DNA of 54,661 nt from Flavobacteriaceae bacterium (GCA_002691645.1 NZIP01000018.1:1-54661), one strand, 5' to 3'. Positions 1-9,015 are shown, counted from the stretch's first letter. Notes: generated by a model not told the origin, from the sequence alone. Numbers and translations: made by a program.

Positions 1-526
1 CTTTGATAATTTGCCTTAGAAAAACAGAGGAAACTCCGGCTTTTTGACACTTTTCAGTAGAGGGGTAAATAGGGAGTATTCCATCCGATGCTTTTCGTTT
101 AAATGTACTCAAAGATTCTATTTCTGGATGTACAATAGATAATGAATTTCCAAATGCATTCAGTTTTCCATAAACGACAAAGGTTTCGTTTGGTTTGAGT
201 TTTTTTTGCACATAACCTATGCCTTTGAACCAAACCAATTCTATATTCCCTGTCTCATCGCTAAAAGTTGCTTTAAGACGCTCTCCTGAAGCACTTCGAA
301 CCTTTTGGATGTCGGTTATTTCACCGATAATTTGAACTTCAGCAGTGCTTGCCGCTAGGGTGTTAATTTTATAAAATTTTCGGCGATCGACATATCGATT
401 GGGGATGAAGTGAAATAAATCAGCAATGCTATGTATATTTAAATCTGATTTTAAAACCTCAATTCTGTATCCTCCTAAACCTTTTAATTTTATATGGGGT
501 GAATCAAGATTGATTTTTAAATTCAT
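1..526 (-). CDS. recG: ATP-dependent DNA helicase RecG, N-terminal part (cut by window edge)
   Basis: About 175 N-terminal residues are visible; the rest lies outside the window. RecG remodels stalled replication forks and Holliday junctions. The visible part is the wedge (OB-fold) domain: it begins MNLKINLDSPHIKLKGLGG, has the family hallmark FIPNRYVDRR near residue 44, then an OB-like segment with EVQIIGEITDIQKVR and VWFKGIGYVQKKLKP. The helicase motifs are off the edge. The ATG at 524-526 is the natural start because the family begins with this short lead-in before the K-G-L/I-G motif. It diverges from the patatin gene with about 59 bases between them. Identification is from the wedge motif only, but that motif is distinctive. 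Confidence 0.9.
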   Translation of the reverse strand, partial: MNLKINLDSPHIKLKGLGGYRIEVLKSDLNIHSIADLFHFIPNRYVDRRKFYKINTLAASTAEVQIIGEITDIQKVRSASGERLKATFSDETGNIELVWFKGIGYVQKKLKPNETFVVYGKLNAFGNSLSIVHPEIESLSTFKRKASDGILPIYPSTEKCQKAGVSSVFLRQIIK

Positions 527-585
527 TTAAGCCTATTATATATGTCTTTTGAATGTTTTAAATCGTCCTTAATATACTATTTTTT

Positions 586-1476
586 ATGAGAGCATTAGTT
601 ATTTCAGGTGGAGGAAGTAAAGGCGCTTTTGCCGGAGGTATTGCCCAATATTTAATAGAAAAGAAGCAGTTACAATACAATTTGTATGTGGGTACTTCTA
701 CAGGCAGTTTGTTATTACCACATTTGGCACTTGGAGAAATTCAAAAACTACATGATTTATATGGAAATGTTAGTCAAAAAGATATTTTCAATTTAGATCC
801 ATTTATTATAAGCAGAGATCATGGCACTTTTAGCACTAGTATTAACCATTTCAATGTAATTAGGAGTTTTTTAAGAGGAAACTCTACATTTGGAGAGAGC
901 AAAAATTTAAGAGCTTTATTACAGAAAAACTTTTCTGTTTTAGATTTTAATGCTTTGAAAGAAAACAAAACCAATATTTACGTCACAGTTTCTAATTTAA
1001 GTACTCAGAATGTCGAGTACAAGAGCTTAAGGGATTGTGATTACGAAGATTTTTTAGATTGGATATGGATTTCTGCCAACTATATTCCTTTTATGTCTTT
1101 GGTTAAAAAGAATGGATATGAATATGCTGACGGAGGTCTAGGTAGTGTTGTACCCGTTAAAAAAGCAATTGAACTAGGAGCAAAGACAATAGATGTTATT
1201 GTTTTAAGCCCCGAACATTCTATATACAATAAACTTGGCGTCAAAAATCCTTTTGAACTCATGATTAATATGTTCAATTTCAGTTTAGATCAAATTGAAA
1301 AACAAAATGTTCAGATTGGTCAACTTATGAGCAAAGAAGGTGAGGTCAGCATTAATACGTATTACACTCCAACAGTTTTGACTACAAATCCTCTGGTATT
1401 TGATTCTAAATTGATGCGCAAATGGTGGCAAAGAGGTTTTCTGTATGCTAAATCAGTCAATCAAAGAGCTGAGTAG
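586..1476 (+). CDS. Patatin-like phospholipase family protein
   Basis: Serine acyl hydrolase of the patatin fold, 296 aa. The oxyanion glycine-rich motif GGGSKG is at residues 8-13, the nucleophile elbow GTSTG at 36-40 (Ser38) and the catalytic aspartate in DGG at Asp182, giving a complete Ser-Asp dyad. There is no signal peptide or membrane segment, so it should be a cytoplasmic lipase/phospholipase related to bacterial RssA/YjjU proteins; the substrate cannot be told from sequence. It is divergent from recG and ends two bases before the convergent coiled-coil gene. Confidence 0.9.
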   Translation: MRALVISGGGSKGAFAGGIAQYLIEKKQLQYNLYVGTSTGSLLLPHLALGEIQKLHDLYGNVSQKDIFNLDPFIISRDHGTFSTSINHFNVIRSFLRGNSTFGESKNLRALLQKNFSVLDFNALKENKTNIYVTVSNLSTQNVEYKSLRDCDYEDFLDWIWISANYIPFMSLVKKNGYEYADGGLGSVVPVKKAIELGAKTIDVIVLSPEHSIYNKLGVKNPFELMINMFNFSLDQIEKQNVQIGQLMSKEGEVSINTYYTPTVLTTNPLVFDSKLMRKWWQRGFLYAKSVNQRAE

Positions 1477-1478
1477 TT

Positions 1479-2219
1479 TTAGCGCAATATTTGCTTGGTT
1501 AGCATATAAACATTTGTAAAATCAGGAGATAACTTTAAAAAGGTAAAGTTGAGATTTTCTGAAGGAGCAATTTTTAAGCGATCGGGTTCAATAGCGTAAA
1601 CATTTGTAAATAAATCATACAATTGAAAGGCGATGCTATCGCTACCATCTTCTAATTTATCTAAATTTCCAGTAATGGTCAATTGATAACCTTTGAAGGA
1701 ATTCATAACTTCATTAACTGCAACCAACTTTGGTTCCAACGCAAGAGAGTCAGACATTTCCAAGATTAAATTAGCAATAGGAAATTGTATAGAAGCCTCT
1801 TCAATTTTTAAACCTTGAGCCGCACTGATTGTTTGGTTTAATCCTGCAGCTGCTGTGATATTTATACTGTCTACATCCAACATCAAACCTCTAATTTGCT
1901 CTGCTTTCTCTTCAATATCATTGATGTTTGCAAGCTTGTTATTCACTTTCATCGTATTAGCTACAGACTCTGAAGTGAATTTACCCATGGTATTCATCAA
2001 ATTAGTGTTTGTCTCACGCATATCTCTTAAATCATTGGAGTATGTCTCAATTAACACTGATTTACTTAAAAGTTCCGATCTGAGTTTTCTTATGGAGTCG
2101 TTTTGCTGTTCAATATTTGTCTTGAGTTGCTGAATCTCCATCAATAAATCACTTTTACGTTGCGACCATGATAATGCAGAGAAGAGCAAAAAACTTAGGG
2201 TAATAATTTGAAGACGCAT
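1479..2219 (-). CDS. Secreted coiled-coil protein with degenerate OmpA-like C-terminus
   Basis: Uncharacterised protein of 246 aa. Residues 1-19 form a clear signal peptide ending in SWSQ. Residues about 22-110 are a heptad-rich coiled coil (QQLKTNIEQQNDSIRKLRSE and onward). The last 90 residues (SFKGYQLTITGNLDKLEDG, then a helix and EPDRLKIAP) follow the strand-helix-strand layout of an OmpA peptidoglycan-binding domain, but the usual TD and NRR residues are missing, so murein binding is doubtful. Compare the intact OmpA protein at 8155-9015, which has the same leader/coiled-coil/OmpA order. The OmpA relation is my inference. Confidence 0.55.
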   Translation of the reverse strand: MRLQIITLSFLLFSALSWSQRKSDLLMEIQQLKTNIEQQNDSIRKLRSELLSKSVLIETYSNDLRDMRETNTNLMNTMGKFTSESVANTMKVNNKLANINDIEEKAEQIRGLMLDVDSINITAAAGLNQTISAAQGLKIEEASIQFPIANLILEMSDSLALEPKLVAVNEVMNSFKGYQLTITGNLDKLEDGSDSIAFQLYDLFTNVYAIEPDRLKIAPSENLNFTFLKLSPDFTNVYMLTKQILR

Positions 2220-2248
2220 AGATTTTTAATTTATAAAGTTAGCTTGAA

Positions 2249-3535
2249 TTATCTTGCGTTTAAATAATTCAATGTGATTTCTGTCATTGATTTTACACCA
2301 AAAATTAGACCACTTTCATCAATGAAAAAATCAGGGGTGTGATGTGGATAGGCTTCTGTACTGTTTTTAGACATTCCTCCTAAGAAGAAATAAAAGCCAG
2401 GTACTTCGTTTTGAAAATAAGAAAAGTCTTCTGCACCAGTAATGGCCTTTGAAAGAACTACGTTTTCCTCTCCTAAGACCTTATTTAGTGTAGGAATTAA
2501 AGAGGCTGTAAGTTCAGGATCATTATAGGTGATATCGGTAGTGTCGAAAATTTCGATTTCAGCTTTACCTCCATAAGCTTCCGCTACGGTTTGAACCATT
2601 TTGGTCATTCGCTCTCGCACTTGTTCTCTCATGCCGTAATCAAGTGTTCTAATTGTTCCAATAAGTTCAGCATCTTCAGGAATGATATTGAAACGAACAC
2701 CACTTTTAATCTTACCAACAGATATTACAGCTGCCTCTTGGGTTAAGTTAAGTTCTCGACTCACTATACTTTGAAGTCCGTCGATGATCTTGGCACTTAT
2801 ATAAATAGGATCAACTCCAGACCAGGGCTGTGAACCGTGGGTTTGTTTTCCTTTGACATTAATAACAAATCGCTGTGCCGCAGCCATAGTTCCTTCTGGC
2901 TTATAACGAACTACACCGATAGGTGTTTGTGAGTTGATGTGTAAACCAACTATAGCGTCTACATCAGGATTTTTTAAAACACCTTCATTGACCATTGTTC
3001 TTGCACCACCATACTCTCCTTCAGGAGCGCCTTCTTCAGCAGGTTGAAAGATAAATTTTACGGTTCCATTAATCTTATTTCTGTTTTTTGCAAGTATCTC
3101 TGCCACTCCCATTAAAATGGCTGCATGGGTATCATGTCCACAGGCATGCATAATTCCCACTTCTTCTCCTAAATAAGTTGTTTTTTTTGTTGATTTAAAA
3201 CTCAAATCATTTCTTTCAACAACAGGTAATGCATCTATGTCTGCTCTCAGCGCAAGTACTTTACCATTTTTCTTTCCTTTTAAAATCCCTACGACTCCGG
3301 TTTTGGCAACTCCTGTTTGAACTTCAATACAAAGGGACTCAAGATGTTTTGCAATCATTTCTGCCGTTTCAAACTCTTGGTAGCTCAGTTCTGGATTTTG
3401 ATGTATTGTTCTTCTCCAATCAACTACCTTGGACTCAATGTTATCATATACACTTTCTTCTATATTTAGTTTTTGTGCATTTAGGCTCAACGTTCCTAGT
3501 ATTGCAGTTATCGCCATTAAAACAATTCGCTTCAT
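2249..3535 (-). CDS. Secreted M20-family metallo-amidohydrolase
   Basis: 428 aa, signal peptide 1-20 (ends LSLNAQ), then a full M20D amidohydrolase (hippurate / N-acyl-amino-acid hydrolase group). Metal-binding motifs are visible: ADIDALP near 99, HACGHDTH at 130-137 and PAEEGAP around 166-171, with a later HHTPDF near the C-terminus. The family hydrolyses N-acyl or amide bonds of amino acids and needs two divalent metals. The leader sends it to the periplasm or outside, fitting peptide scavenging. It is 29 bases upstream of the coiled-coil gene on the same strand and 12 bases after the DsrE-like gene, so these three may be one transcript. The exact substrate is unknown. Confidence 0.85.
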   Translation of the reverse strand: MKRIVLMAITAILGTLSLNAQKLNIEESVYDNIESKVVDWRRTIHQNPELSYQEFETAEMIAKHLESLCIEVQTGVAKTGVVGILKGKKNGKVLALRADIDALPVVERNDLSFKSTKKTTYLGEEVGIMHACGHDTHAAILMGVAEILAKNRNKINGTVKFIFQPAEEGAPEGEYGGARTMVNEGVLKNPDVDAIVGLHINSQTPIGVVRYKPEGTMAAAQRFVINVKGKQTHGSQPWSGVDPIYISAKIIDGLQSIVSRELNLTQEAAVISVGKIKSGVRFNIIPEDAELIGTIRTLDYGMREQVRERMTKMVQTVAEAYGGKAEIEIFDTTDITYNDPELTASLIPTLNKVLGEENVVLSKAITGAEDFSYFQNEVPGFYFFLGGMSKNSTEAYPHHTPDFFIDESGLIFGVKSMTEITLNYLNAR

Positions 3536-3547
3536 AATCGTATGATA

Positions 3548-4093
3548 TTAGTATTTAATTAGTTGACACCCCTCAGATTGATATTCAACTAAAGACGTTA
3601 ATGCTGATAAAGATAAGTCAACACCTTTAATTAAATTTTCTTTTGGCATTTTTCTAGTGAATGAGGATTGTCCACAGAAAATCACATCTGCACCAGCGGC
3701 TATTAACTCAGAGATGATACCTGTATTGGGATTGTTGATGTTGTACTTAGACTTATACCACTGATTGTTCATTACATCTTTAGATGCAGATGAATGTATG
3801 ACTAATGCCACGTGAATACTATTTTTTGCTACCTCGTTTTGTCCTAGCATATTGTACAATCTCGCCGCAGAATCAATATTTTTATTTTTTACACCGTGGT
3901 CATTCGAAGTAGTGGTGATGTCAAAAACAACTTTATATTCGAAGTCTTTTTTTAGCGGAATTGTATTGTTTTCTACTTTCCATACAGCACCATGATTTTC
4001 AACGTAAGGACCGGTATTTGTTTTTTGAGCTAAGCTCCATGAAGTGTTCAATAGAAAACTCCAAACGAGTAGTTTTACAATGTTCATTTTCAT
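3548..4093 (-). CDS. Periplasmic DsrE/DsrF-like family protein
   Basis: 181 aa with signal peptide (residues 1-22, ends WSLAQ). The remainder resembles the DsrE-like fold: YKVVFDITTT strand, an alpha-helical segment with ARLYNMLGQ, then IHVALVIHSSAS and DVIFCGQSSF, the last carrying the single conserved-position cysteine. Cytoplasmic DsrE proteins move sulfur; secreted relatives are common in Bacteroidota and have no settled function. First gene of a possible three-gene run with the M20 amidohydrolase. A -33/-7 pair lies just upstream (see promoter at 4098-4125). Start at 4093; an alternative ATG two codons later changes little. Confidence 0.7.
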   Translation of the reverse strand: MKMNIVKLLVWSFLLNTSWSLAQKTNTGPYVENHGAVWKVENNTIPLKKDFEYKVVFDITTTSNDHGVKNKNIDSAARLYNMLGQNEVAKNSIHVALVIHSSASKDVMNNQWYKSKYNINNPNTGIISELIAAGADVIFCGQSSFTRKMPKENLIKGVDLSLSALTSLVEYQSEGCQLIKY

Positions 4094-4097
4094 GTGA

Positions 4098-4125
4098 TAA
4101 AATTATTGAAAACCATTGAAATCAA
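4098..4125 (-). promoter_or_regulatory. Predicted promoter of the DsrE-like gene
   Basis: On the minus strand TTG (4125-4123) is followed by 17 bases and TAATTTTA (4105-4098), a 7/8 match to the Bacteroidota -7 box TAnnTTTG. The box is only four bases from the ATG, so the transcript would be nearly leaderless. The -33 TTG lies in one arm of the dyad at 4113-4128. Confidence 0.4.
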
Positions 4126-4128
4126 TGG
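4113..4128. repeat. Dyad CCATTGA-AA-TCAATGG between dsrE-like and uvrD
   Basis: Perfect 7-bp arms around a 2-bp centre in the 61-bp divergent intergenic region. The arms contain a TTG on each strand: the minus one fits as -33 of the dsrE-like promoter, and the plus one lies 20 bases before a weak TAATTTCA (4139-4146) ahead of uvrD. It may be an operator or just a symmetric promoter core. Confidence 0.4.
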
Positions 4129-4154
4129 GCTTAATCATTAATTTCAACTAAAAT

Positions 4155-6491
4155 ATGACTATGAGCTATTTAGAGCACTTGAATGAAGCACAGAAGAAAG
4201 CGGTTTTACATAAAGAAGGACCCTTAATGGTGATTGCCGGTGCTGGATCAGGAAAAACCCGAGTACTGACGTATCGAATAGCCTATTTAATGCAGCAAGG
4301 TGTTGATCCTTTTAATATTCTTTCTCTTACTTTTACCAATAAGGCTGCACGAGAGATGAAGCATAGAATTGCTCAACTCGTGGGCTCAAATGAAGCTAAA
4401 AACTTATGGATGGGTACTTTTCATTCGGTTTTTGCTAAAATTTTGCGAATTGAAGGCCATTATCTTGGCTTTCCCTCTAATTTTAGTATCTACGATACTC
4501 AAGATTCCCAACGTCTGATCAGTTCTATTATCAAAGAAATGGAACTTGACAAAGACATCTATAAATACAAACAAATACAAAGTCGGATTTCATCATTTAA
4601 GAATAGTTTGATTACTGTGAAGGCCTATTTTAATCATCCAGAATTAGTTGAGGCTGATGCAATAGCAAAAAGACCTCGAATGGGAGACATCTATCATAAT
4701 TATGTCGAAAGATGTTTTAAAGCAGGAGCGATGGACTTTGATGACTTGTTGTTGAGAACCAATGAATTATTAAATCGTTTTCCGGAAGTTTTGCTCAAGT
4801 ATCAAGATCGATTCAAATATATAATGGTTGACGAGTATCAGGATACAAATCACTCCCAATACCTAATTGTTAAAGCATTGTCAGATCGCTATCAGAACAT
4901 ATGTATTGTGGGTGATGATGCCCAAAGTATATATTCTTTTCGAGGAGCCAATATTGATAATATTTTAAACTTTCAAAAGGATTATGACAACGTTGCCGTA
5001 TACCGTTTAGAACAGAATTATAGATCTTCAAATACTATCGTACAAGCAGCGAATTCTATCATTGCCAATAATAAAAATCAATTAGAGAAAAAGGTTTGGA
5101 CTCAAAATGAACTTGGATCTAAGATTGTTCGAAAATGTTTACCGACAGATGCTGAAGAAGGTAGGTTTGTAGCCAATTCTATTTTTGAAAATCAGATGCA
5201 AAATCAATTACACAACAATCAATTTGCGGTTTTGTACAGAACAAACTCTCAATCGAGAGCAATAGAAGATGCCCTTCGGAAAAAGGAAATTCCCTACCGT
5301 ATTTTTGGAGGATTATCTTTTTATCAGCGAAAAGAAATTAAGGATGTTTTAGCTTATTTGAGACTTATCGTTAATCCATCGGATGAAGAGGCTTTACTCA
5401 GAATTATCAATTTTCCAGCAAGAGGAATTGGTCAAACTACGGTAGACCGTTTAATTCTTGCTGCAAAGGATAACAATAGTTCGATTTTTACAGTAATTGA
5501 AAATCTTGAGCGCATTTCTATTAAAATACAATCGAATACCCGGCAGAAGTTATTGAATTTTCACACTATGATTAGGGCGTTTCAAGTTCAATTAAACCAG
5601 CTTGATGCGTTTTCATTAGCAGAGCTTGTGGCTAAAAAAACAGGGTTATTGATTGAATTTAAGAAAGACGGTACTCCAGAGGGTATAGCACGAATGGAGA
5701 ATATAGAAGAATTACTAAACGGAATAAAAGATTTTGTAGAAGGTCAAAAGGAATTAGATGGTGCTACAGGAAATTTGACCGAGTTTCTTGAAGATGTTGC
5801 ACTATTTTCTGATTTAGATAAAGCCACAGATGATGATGATAGAGTGGCATTGATGACCATTCATTTGGCTAAGGGGTTGGAGTTTCCATATGTCTATATC
5901 GTTGGTTTAGAAGAAGATTTATTTCCCTCAGCCATGAGTATCAATACGCGTAGTGAATTAGAAGAGGAGAGAAGACTTTTTTATGTAGCTCTCACTAGGG
6001 CAGAGAAACAAGCTTATTTGACTTATACCATAAATCGCTACCGTTGGGGAAAATTAATAGACGCTGAACCGAGCCGATTTTTAGAGGAAATTGATTCAGA
6101 TTTAGTTGATGATCAGTCTGTAGGAATGCTTCAAATGCGAAGAACTTCATTTATAGATAATTCTATTTTTGGTGAAGTTGACAAATCTAAATTGAGACAA
6201 GTCAAGCCCGTATCAGGGATCCCGCCCACGAATAAAGGCAAGGCAGGAGGAGCCTTGCGTAAACTTAGAAAACTCAAACCTGAATCTATAGAAATTGAAG
6301 CGGCCAATACCATGGGTTCATATCCAGGAATTCAAGAGGGGCAAAGGGTAGGACATTCTAGATTTGGAAATGGTCGAGTTAAAAAATTAGAAGGAATAGG
6401 AGCTAACAAAAAAGCGGAAATAGCTTTTGACAATGGAACGATAAAAACCTTAATTCTTCGATTTGCGCAATTAGAACTCTTAGATGATTAA
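4155..6491 (+). CDS. uvrD: UvrD/PcrA-type superfamily I DNA helicase
   Basis: 778 aa, the usual length. It unwinds DNA 3'-5' in nucleotide excision and mismatch repair and removes proteins from DNA. Visible motifs in order: Q-like LNEAQKKAV, Walker A GAGSGKT (29-35), motif Ia SLTFTNKAAREM, motif II VDEYQDTN (Asp226), GDDAQSIYSFRGA (motif III), LEQNYRS (IV), LMTIHLAKGLEF (V) and YVALTRAE (VI). The last 50 residues (GQRVGHSRFGNGRV... AQLELLD) form the Tudor-like tail that in PcrA contacts RNA polymerase. ATG at 4155; a second ATG at 4161 is possible. It stands alone, followed by a weak hairpin. Confidence 0.95.
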   Translation: MTMSYLEHLNEAQKKAVLHKEGPLMVIAGAGSGKTRVLTYRIAYLMQQGVDPFNILSLTFTNKAAREMKHRIAQLVGSNEAKNLWMGTFHSVFAKILRIEGHYLGFPSNFSIYDTQDSQRLISSIIKEMELDKDIYKYKQIQSRISSFKNSLITVKAYFNHPELVEADAIAKRPRMGDIYHNYVERCFKAGAMDFDDLLLRTNELLNRFPEVLLKYQDRFKYIMVDEYQDTNHSQYLIVKALSDRYQNICIVGDDAQSIYSFRGANIDNILNFQKDYDNVAVYRLEQNYRSSNTIVQAANSIIANNKNQLEKKVWTQNELGSKIVRKCLPTDAEEGRFVANSIFENQMQNQLHNNQFAVLYRTNSQSRAIEDALRKKEIPYRIFGGLSFYQRKEIKDVLAYLRLIVNPSDEEALLRIINFPARGIGQTTVDRLILAAKDNNSSIFTVIENLERISIKIQSNTRQKLLNFHTMIRAFQVQLNQLDAFSLAELVAKKTGLLIEFKKDGTPEGIARMENIEELLNGIKDFVEGQKELDGATGNLTEFLEDVALFSDLDKATDDDDRVALMTIHLAKGLEFPYVYIVGLEEDLFPSAMSINTRSELEEERRLFYVALTRAEKQAYLTYTINRYRWGKLIDAEPSRFLEEIDSDLVDDQSVGMLQMRRTSFIDNSIFGEVDKSKLRQVKPVSGIPPTNKGKAGGALRKLRKLKPESIEIEAANTMGSYPGIQEGQRVGHSRFGNGRVKKLEGIGANKKAEIAFDNGTIKTLILRFAQLELLDD

Positions 6492-6548
6492 TAAATTGTG
6501 CGAATTAACCTAGTTGGTATTTATCCTTCTTAGGCCTTTTACTTCTGT

Positions 6549-6573
6549 AAAACCCTAGTAGAGGCTAGTTTTT
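6549..6573 (+). terminator. Weak terminator after uvrD
   Basis: AAAA-CC-CTAG (6549-6558), 6-nt loop, CTAGTTTT then a T-run to 6573: a bulged AT-rich stem followed by T5, about 60 bases after the uvrD stop codon. Position supports a terminator; the stem is weak. Confidence 0.3.
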
Positions 6574-6598
6574 CATTTAATTTTTGACTCATTGACAA

Positions 6599-6628
6599 TT
6601 GCGCCTTACAGATAGAAAAATAATTTTA
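6599..6628 (+). promoter_or_regulatory. Predicted promoter of the membrane/SH3-like gene
   Basis: TTG at 6599-6601, 19-base spacer, TAATTTTA at 6621-6628 (7/8 match to TAnnTTTG), 30 bases before the ATG at 6659. Confidence 0.35.
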
Positions 6629-6658
6629 TATTTTAGAATATACCTAAAATAACAACTT

Positions 6659-7444
6659 ATGTCTGAGATTCATACATCTAAATCAGGAGTTATATCCAAT
6701 ATTTTTGCTGGAGCGTTTGGTGCTTTTTTAACCGCCATTATCGATTCCTTTACCAATGGAAATGCGTCAATTACGAATAAATTTCTAACCATTTATTTTC
6801 CTGCTGACAATTCAGCAGAAACTCAAATTATGGTGGCCTTGGGGGTTGCATTTATAGGAGGAATAGTTTGTTGGATATACAGACCAAGTACTAGGCCAGA
6901 TGCCTTTATGAAGGGTTTAACAATATTTGCAGTGCTCAATATTGTCAATCCTTTTAATGGTCAAGGTTTATACATTGATAATCACAGTAATTTTGATGAG
7001 GTCATCGAGGAGGAATTTGGAATGTATGAATCACCGTTTCAAAATAATCAAGAATTGACAAAAACGACGTTCATAGCGTATCAACAACAAAAAGGTAATT
7101 CTTCACAGTCTAGTTCAAATTTTAAACCAAATGCAACGATTCTTCGATTTGGGGTAAACGAATGGGTGTCAAGCATTAAACCTCACACAAATATTTCTTC
7201 TATTATTAGCGAGAAAGTCTATTATAACCAAGTAAAAGGAGAGCGTTTGGCACCTAAACAGCGAGTGCAGATTTTGCAGTCGTTTTCAACTCGCTTCAAA
7301 GGTTACAAATATGTTAAGATTAGATATCAAAGTAGAAATAACAAGATTAAAGAAGGTTGGATTAAGGCAGGACAAAGAGAAAATTGGATTTTTGTTAAAC
7401 CTGACACCGTAAAATCTAAAAGTTTAAACAGACAAAGTGCATAA
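6659..7444 (+). CDS. Uncharacterised membrane protein with C-terminal SH3-like domain
   Basis: 261 aa; I do not recognise a named family. The first 105 residues hold about three hydrophobic stretches (around 9-28, 60-78, 85-100), so it sits in the inner membrane. A polar linker rich in N, Q and S follows. Residues about 190-245 look like a bacterial SH3 domain: LAPKQRVQILQSF, then GYKYVKIRY and ending in EGWIKAGQ, the G-W-I/V signature of SH3b repeats. Such domains often bind cell wall or partner proteins. It stands alone with its own predicted promoter; the next gene follows after 45 bases. Confidence 0.6.
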   Translation: MSEIHTSKSGVISNIFAGAFGAFLTAIIDSFTNGNASITNKFLTIYFPADNSAETQIMVALGVAFIGGIVCWIYRPSTRPDAFMKGLTIFAVLNIVNPFNGQGLYIDNHSNFDEVIEEEFGMYESPFQNNQELTKTTFIAYQQQKGNSSQSSSNFKPNATILRFGVNEWVSSIKPHTNISSIISEKVYYNQVKGERLAPKQRVQILQSFSTRFKGYKYVKIRYQSRNNKIKEGWIKAGQRENWIFVKPDTVKSKSLNRQSA

Positions 7445-7489
7445 CTTTTTATTTTGATTGAAGACTACAATTTCGATTAAATTTCATAC

Positions 7490-8104
7490 ATGTCCGCAGA
7501 ATATATTGAATCATGGGGGGGATATATAGAGGAACACAAACTGGTTCAAATATCGAAAACACTTTCAGAAGACGGTATTATTATAGTGCCAACAGACACG
7601 GTTTATGCCATTGCTTGTCATGCGAAAAGTGAGCTGGGGCTCAGAAGACTAGCAAAAATAAAGGGCGTTGACCCTGCTAAAGCAAATCTTTCATTTATGT
7701 TCTCAGGTTTCAAAATGCTTTCAGGATATACTGCCCAATTGAATAATACTCAATTCAGAATATTAAAACAGTATTTACCAGGACCATACACGTTTATATT
7801 ACCTTCATCTCATTTTTCCAAAGCGGTGTATGGTAAAAGAAAAACAATCGGAGTGAGAATTCCTGATATTTCAGTAATCACCCAGATTATATCCAATATT
7901 AATGTTCCTCTTGCATGTACGTCATTGCATTATAACGACAAACTTATCGACTATACCACTGATATTCAAGAAATCATTTCAAACTGGAATGACAAAGTTG
8001 ATTTTATTATAGAAGGTGATTTAGTAGGAAATATTCCTTCAACTGTAATTGATTTGACATCCGCTTCTCCGGATGTACTTCGATTAGGCAAGGGGGAATG
8101 GTAA
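7490..8104 (+). CDS. Sua5/YciO/YrdC/YwlC-family protein
   Basis: 204 aa YrdC-like domain. The substrate pocket motifs are clear: GIIIVPTDTVYAIAC (about 28-42), the helix LRRLAKIKGVDPAKA, YLPGPYTFILPSS and GVRIPD. The family includes TsaC/Sua5, which makes threonylcarbamoyl-AMP for the t6A base of tRNA, and YciO, whose role is less certain. The sequence VYAIAC and the K-G-x-D-P spacing look more YciO-like than TsaC-like, so I would not name it tsaC. It ends in the bidirectional terminator shared with the OmpA gene. Confidence 0.85.
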   Translation: MSAEYIESWGGYIEEHKLVQISKTLSEDGIIIVPTDTVYAIACHAKSELGLRRLAKIKGVDPAKANLSFMFSGFKMLSGYTAQLNNTQFRILKQYLPGPYTFILPSSHFSKAVYGKRKTIGVRIPDISVITQIISNINVPLACTSLHYNDKLIDYTTDIQEIISNWNDKVDFIIEGDLVGNIPSTVIDLTSASPDVLRLGKGEW

Positions 8105-8136
8105 AAAAAAAGGAGAGCTATTGCCCTCCTTTTTTT
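8103..8136. terminator. Bidirectional terminator between YrdC-family and OmpA genes
   Basis: GGAG-A-GC, loop TATT, GC-C-CTCC (8112-8129) with one mismatch, flanked by an A9 run on the left and T7 on the right. It therefore works as a hairpin plus U-tract in both directions and lies exactly between the two converging stop codons. Confidence 0.8.
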
Positions 8137-8154
8137 AAAAAGTTTTATTTGAAC

Positions 8155-9015
8155 TTAGTTAATCGCAGGATCGTTCATTCCTTCTTCTAACATAGAATAG
8201 AATTGATCAAGTTTTGGTAAAACAACGATTCTTGTTCTTCTATTTTTAGCTCTATTTTCAGCTGTATTATTAGACTCTAATGGTACATAAGAGCTTCTAC
8301 CTGCTGCTGTCATTCTAGATGGACTTACACCGAAGTCATCTTCAAGTATACGTACTACTGAAGTAGCTCTTTTTACTGATAAATCCCAGTTGTCCATTAA
8401 TGGTTCTTTTCTATATGGTACATTATCCGTGTGACCTTCAACCATAAATTCAAAATTTGGTTGGTTATTAACAACTTTCGCCACTTTACCAAGAACTTCT
8501 TTAGCCGCACTTGATACTCTGAAACTACCACTTCTAAATAAAAGTTTATCAGAGATTGAAACAAAAACAACACCTTTTTCTACGTTGATCTGGATGTCTT
8601 CATCATTCATGTTTCCTAAAACACCTTTTAAACTTTGAACTAGAGCTAGGTTTACAGAATCTCTTCTATTTACTGCATCTCTTAAGTTATTGATTTTTAC
8701 GTTTGCTTCAGAAAGACTTTCAAGTGTTTTTTCCAAATTTTCAGCACCTTTTGATGATAATTGAGTGAAACCATCAATAGTGGTTTGGAAACCTTCACTT
8801 TGTTTCTTTAAAAATGCATTTTGCTCCATAAGAGCTGTCATTTGTGCTTTAGCATTAGCTGCTTCATCCAAACAATCATTTAATTTAACAGTAGCACTGT
8901 TCAATAAATCTTGAGTTTCTTTTTGCTTAGATTCAAGTTCAGCATACTTCTTTGAGGATACACAAGAGGTCATTAGAACACATACCCCTAAAGTGGCTAG
9001 TAAACCTTTTTTCAT
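8155..9015 (-). CDS. OmpA-family peptidoglycan-binding lipoprotein
   Basis: 286 aa. Lipoprotein leader with lipobox LMTSC (Cys18), a long coiled coil (about 25-125) and a complete OmpA C-terminal domain: FMVEGHTDNVPYR, NWDLSVKRATSVVRIL, AAGRSSYVPL and NRAKNRRTRIVV. The D and R residues that grip diaminopimelate are present, so it should link the outer (or inner) membrane to the murein. This Pal/MotB-like layout is common in Bacteroidota. Monocistronic, closed by the hairpin at 8103-8136. Confidence 0.9.
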   Translation of the reverse strand: MKKGLLATLGVCVLMTSCVSSKKYAELESKQKETQDLLNSATVKLNDCLDEAANAKAQMTALMEQNAFLKKQSEGFQTTIDGFTQLSSKGAENLEKTLESLSEANVKINNLRDAVNRRDSVNLALVQSLKGVLGNMNDEDIQINVEKGVVFVSISDKLLFRSGSFRVSSAAKEVLGKVAKVVNNQPNFEFMVEGHTDNVPYRKEPLMDNWDLSVKRATSVVRILEDDFGVSPSRMTAAGRSSYVPLESNNTAENRAKNRRTRIVVLPKLDQFYSMLEEGMNDPAIN

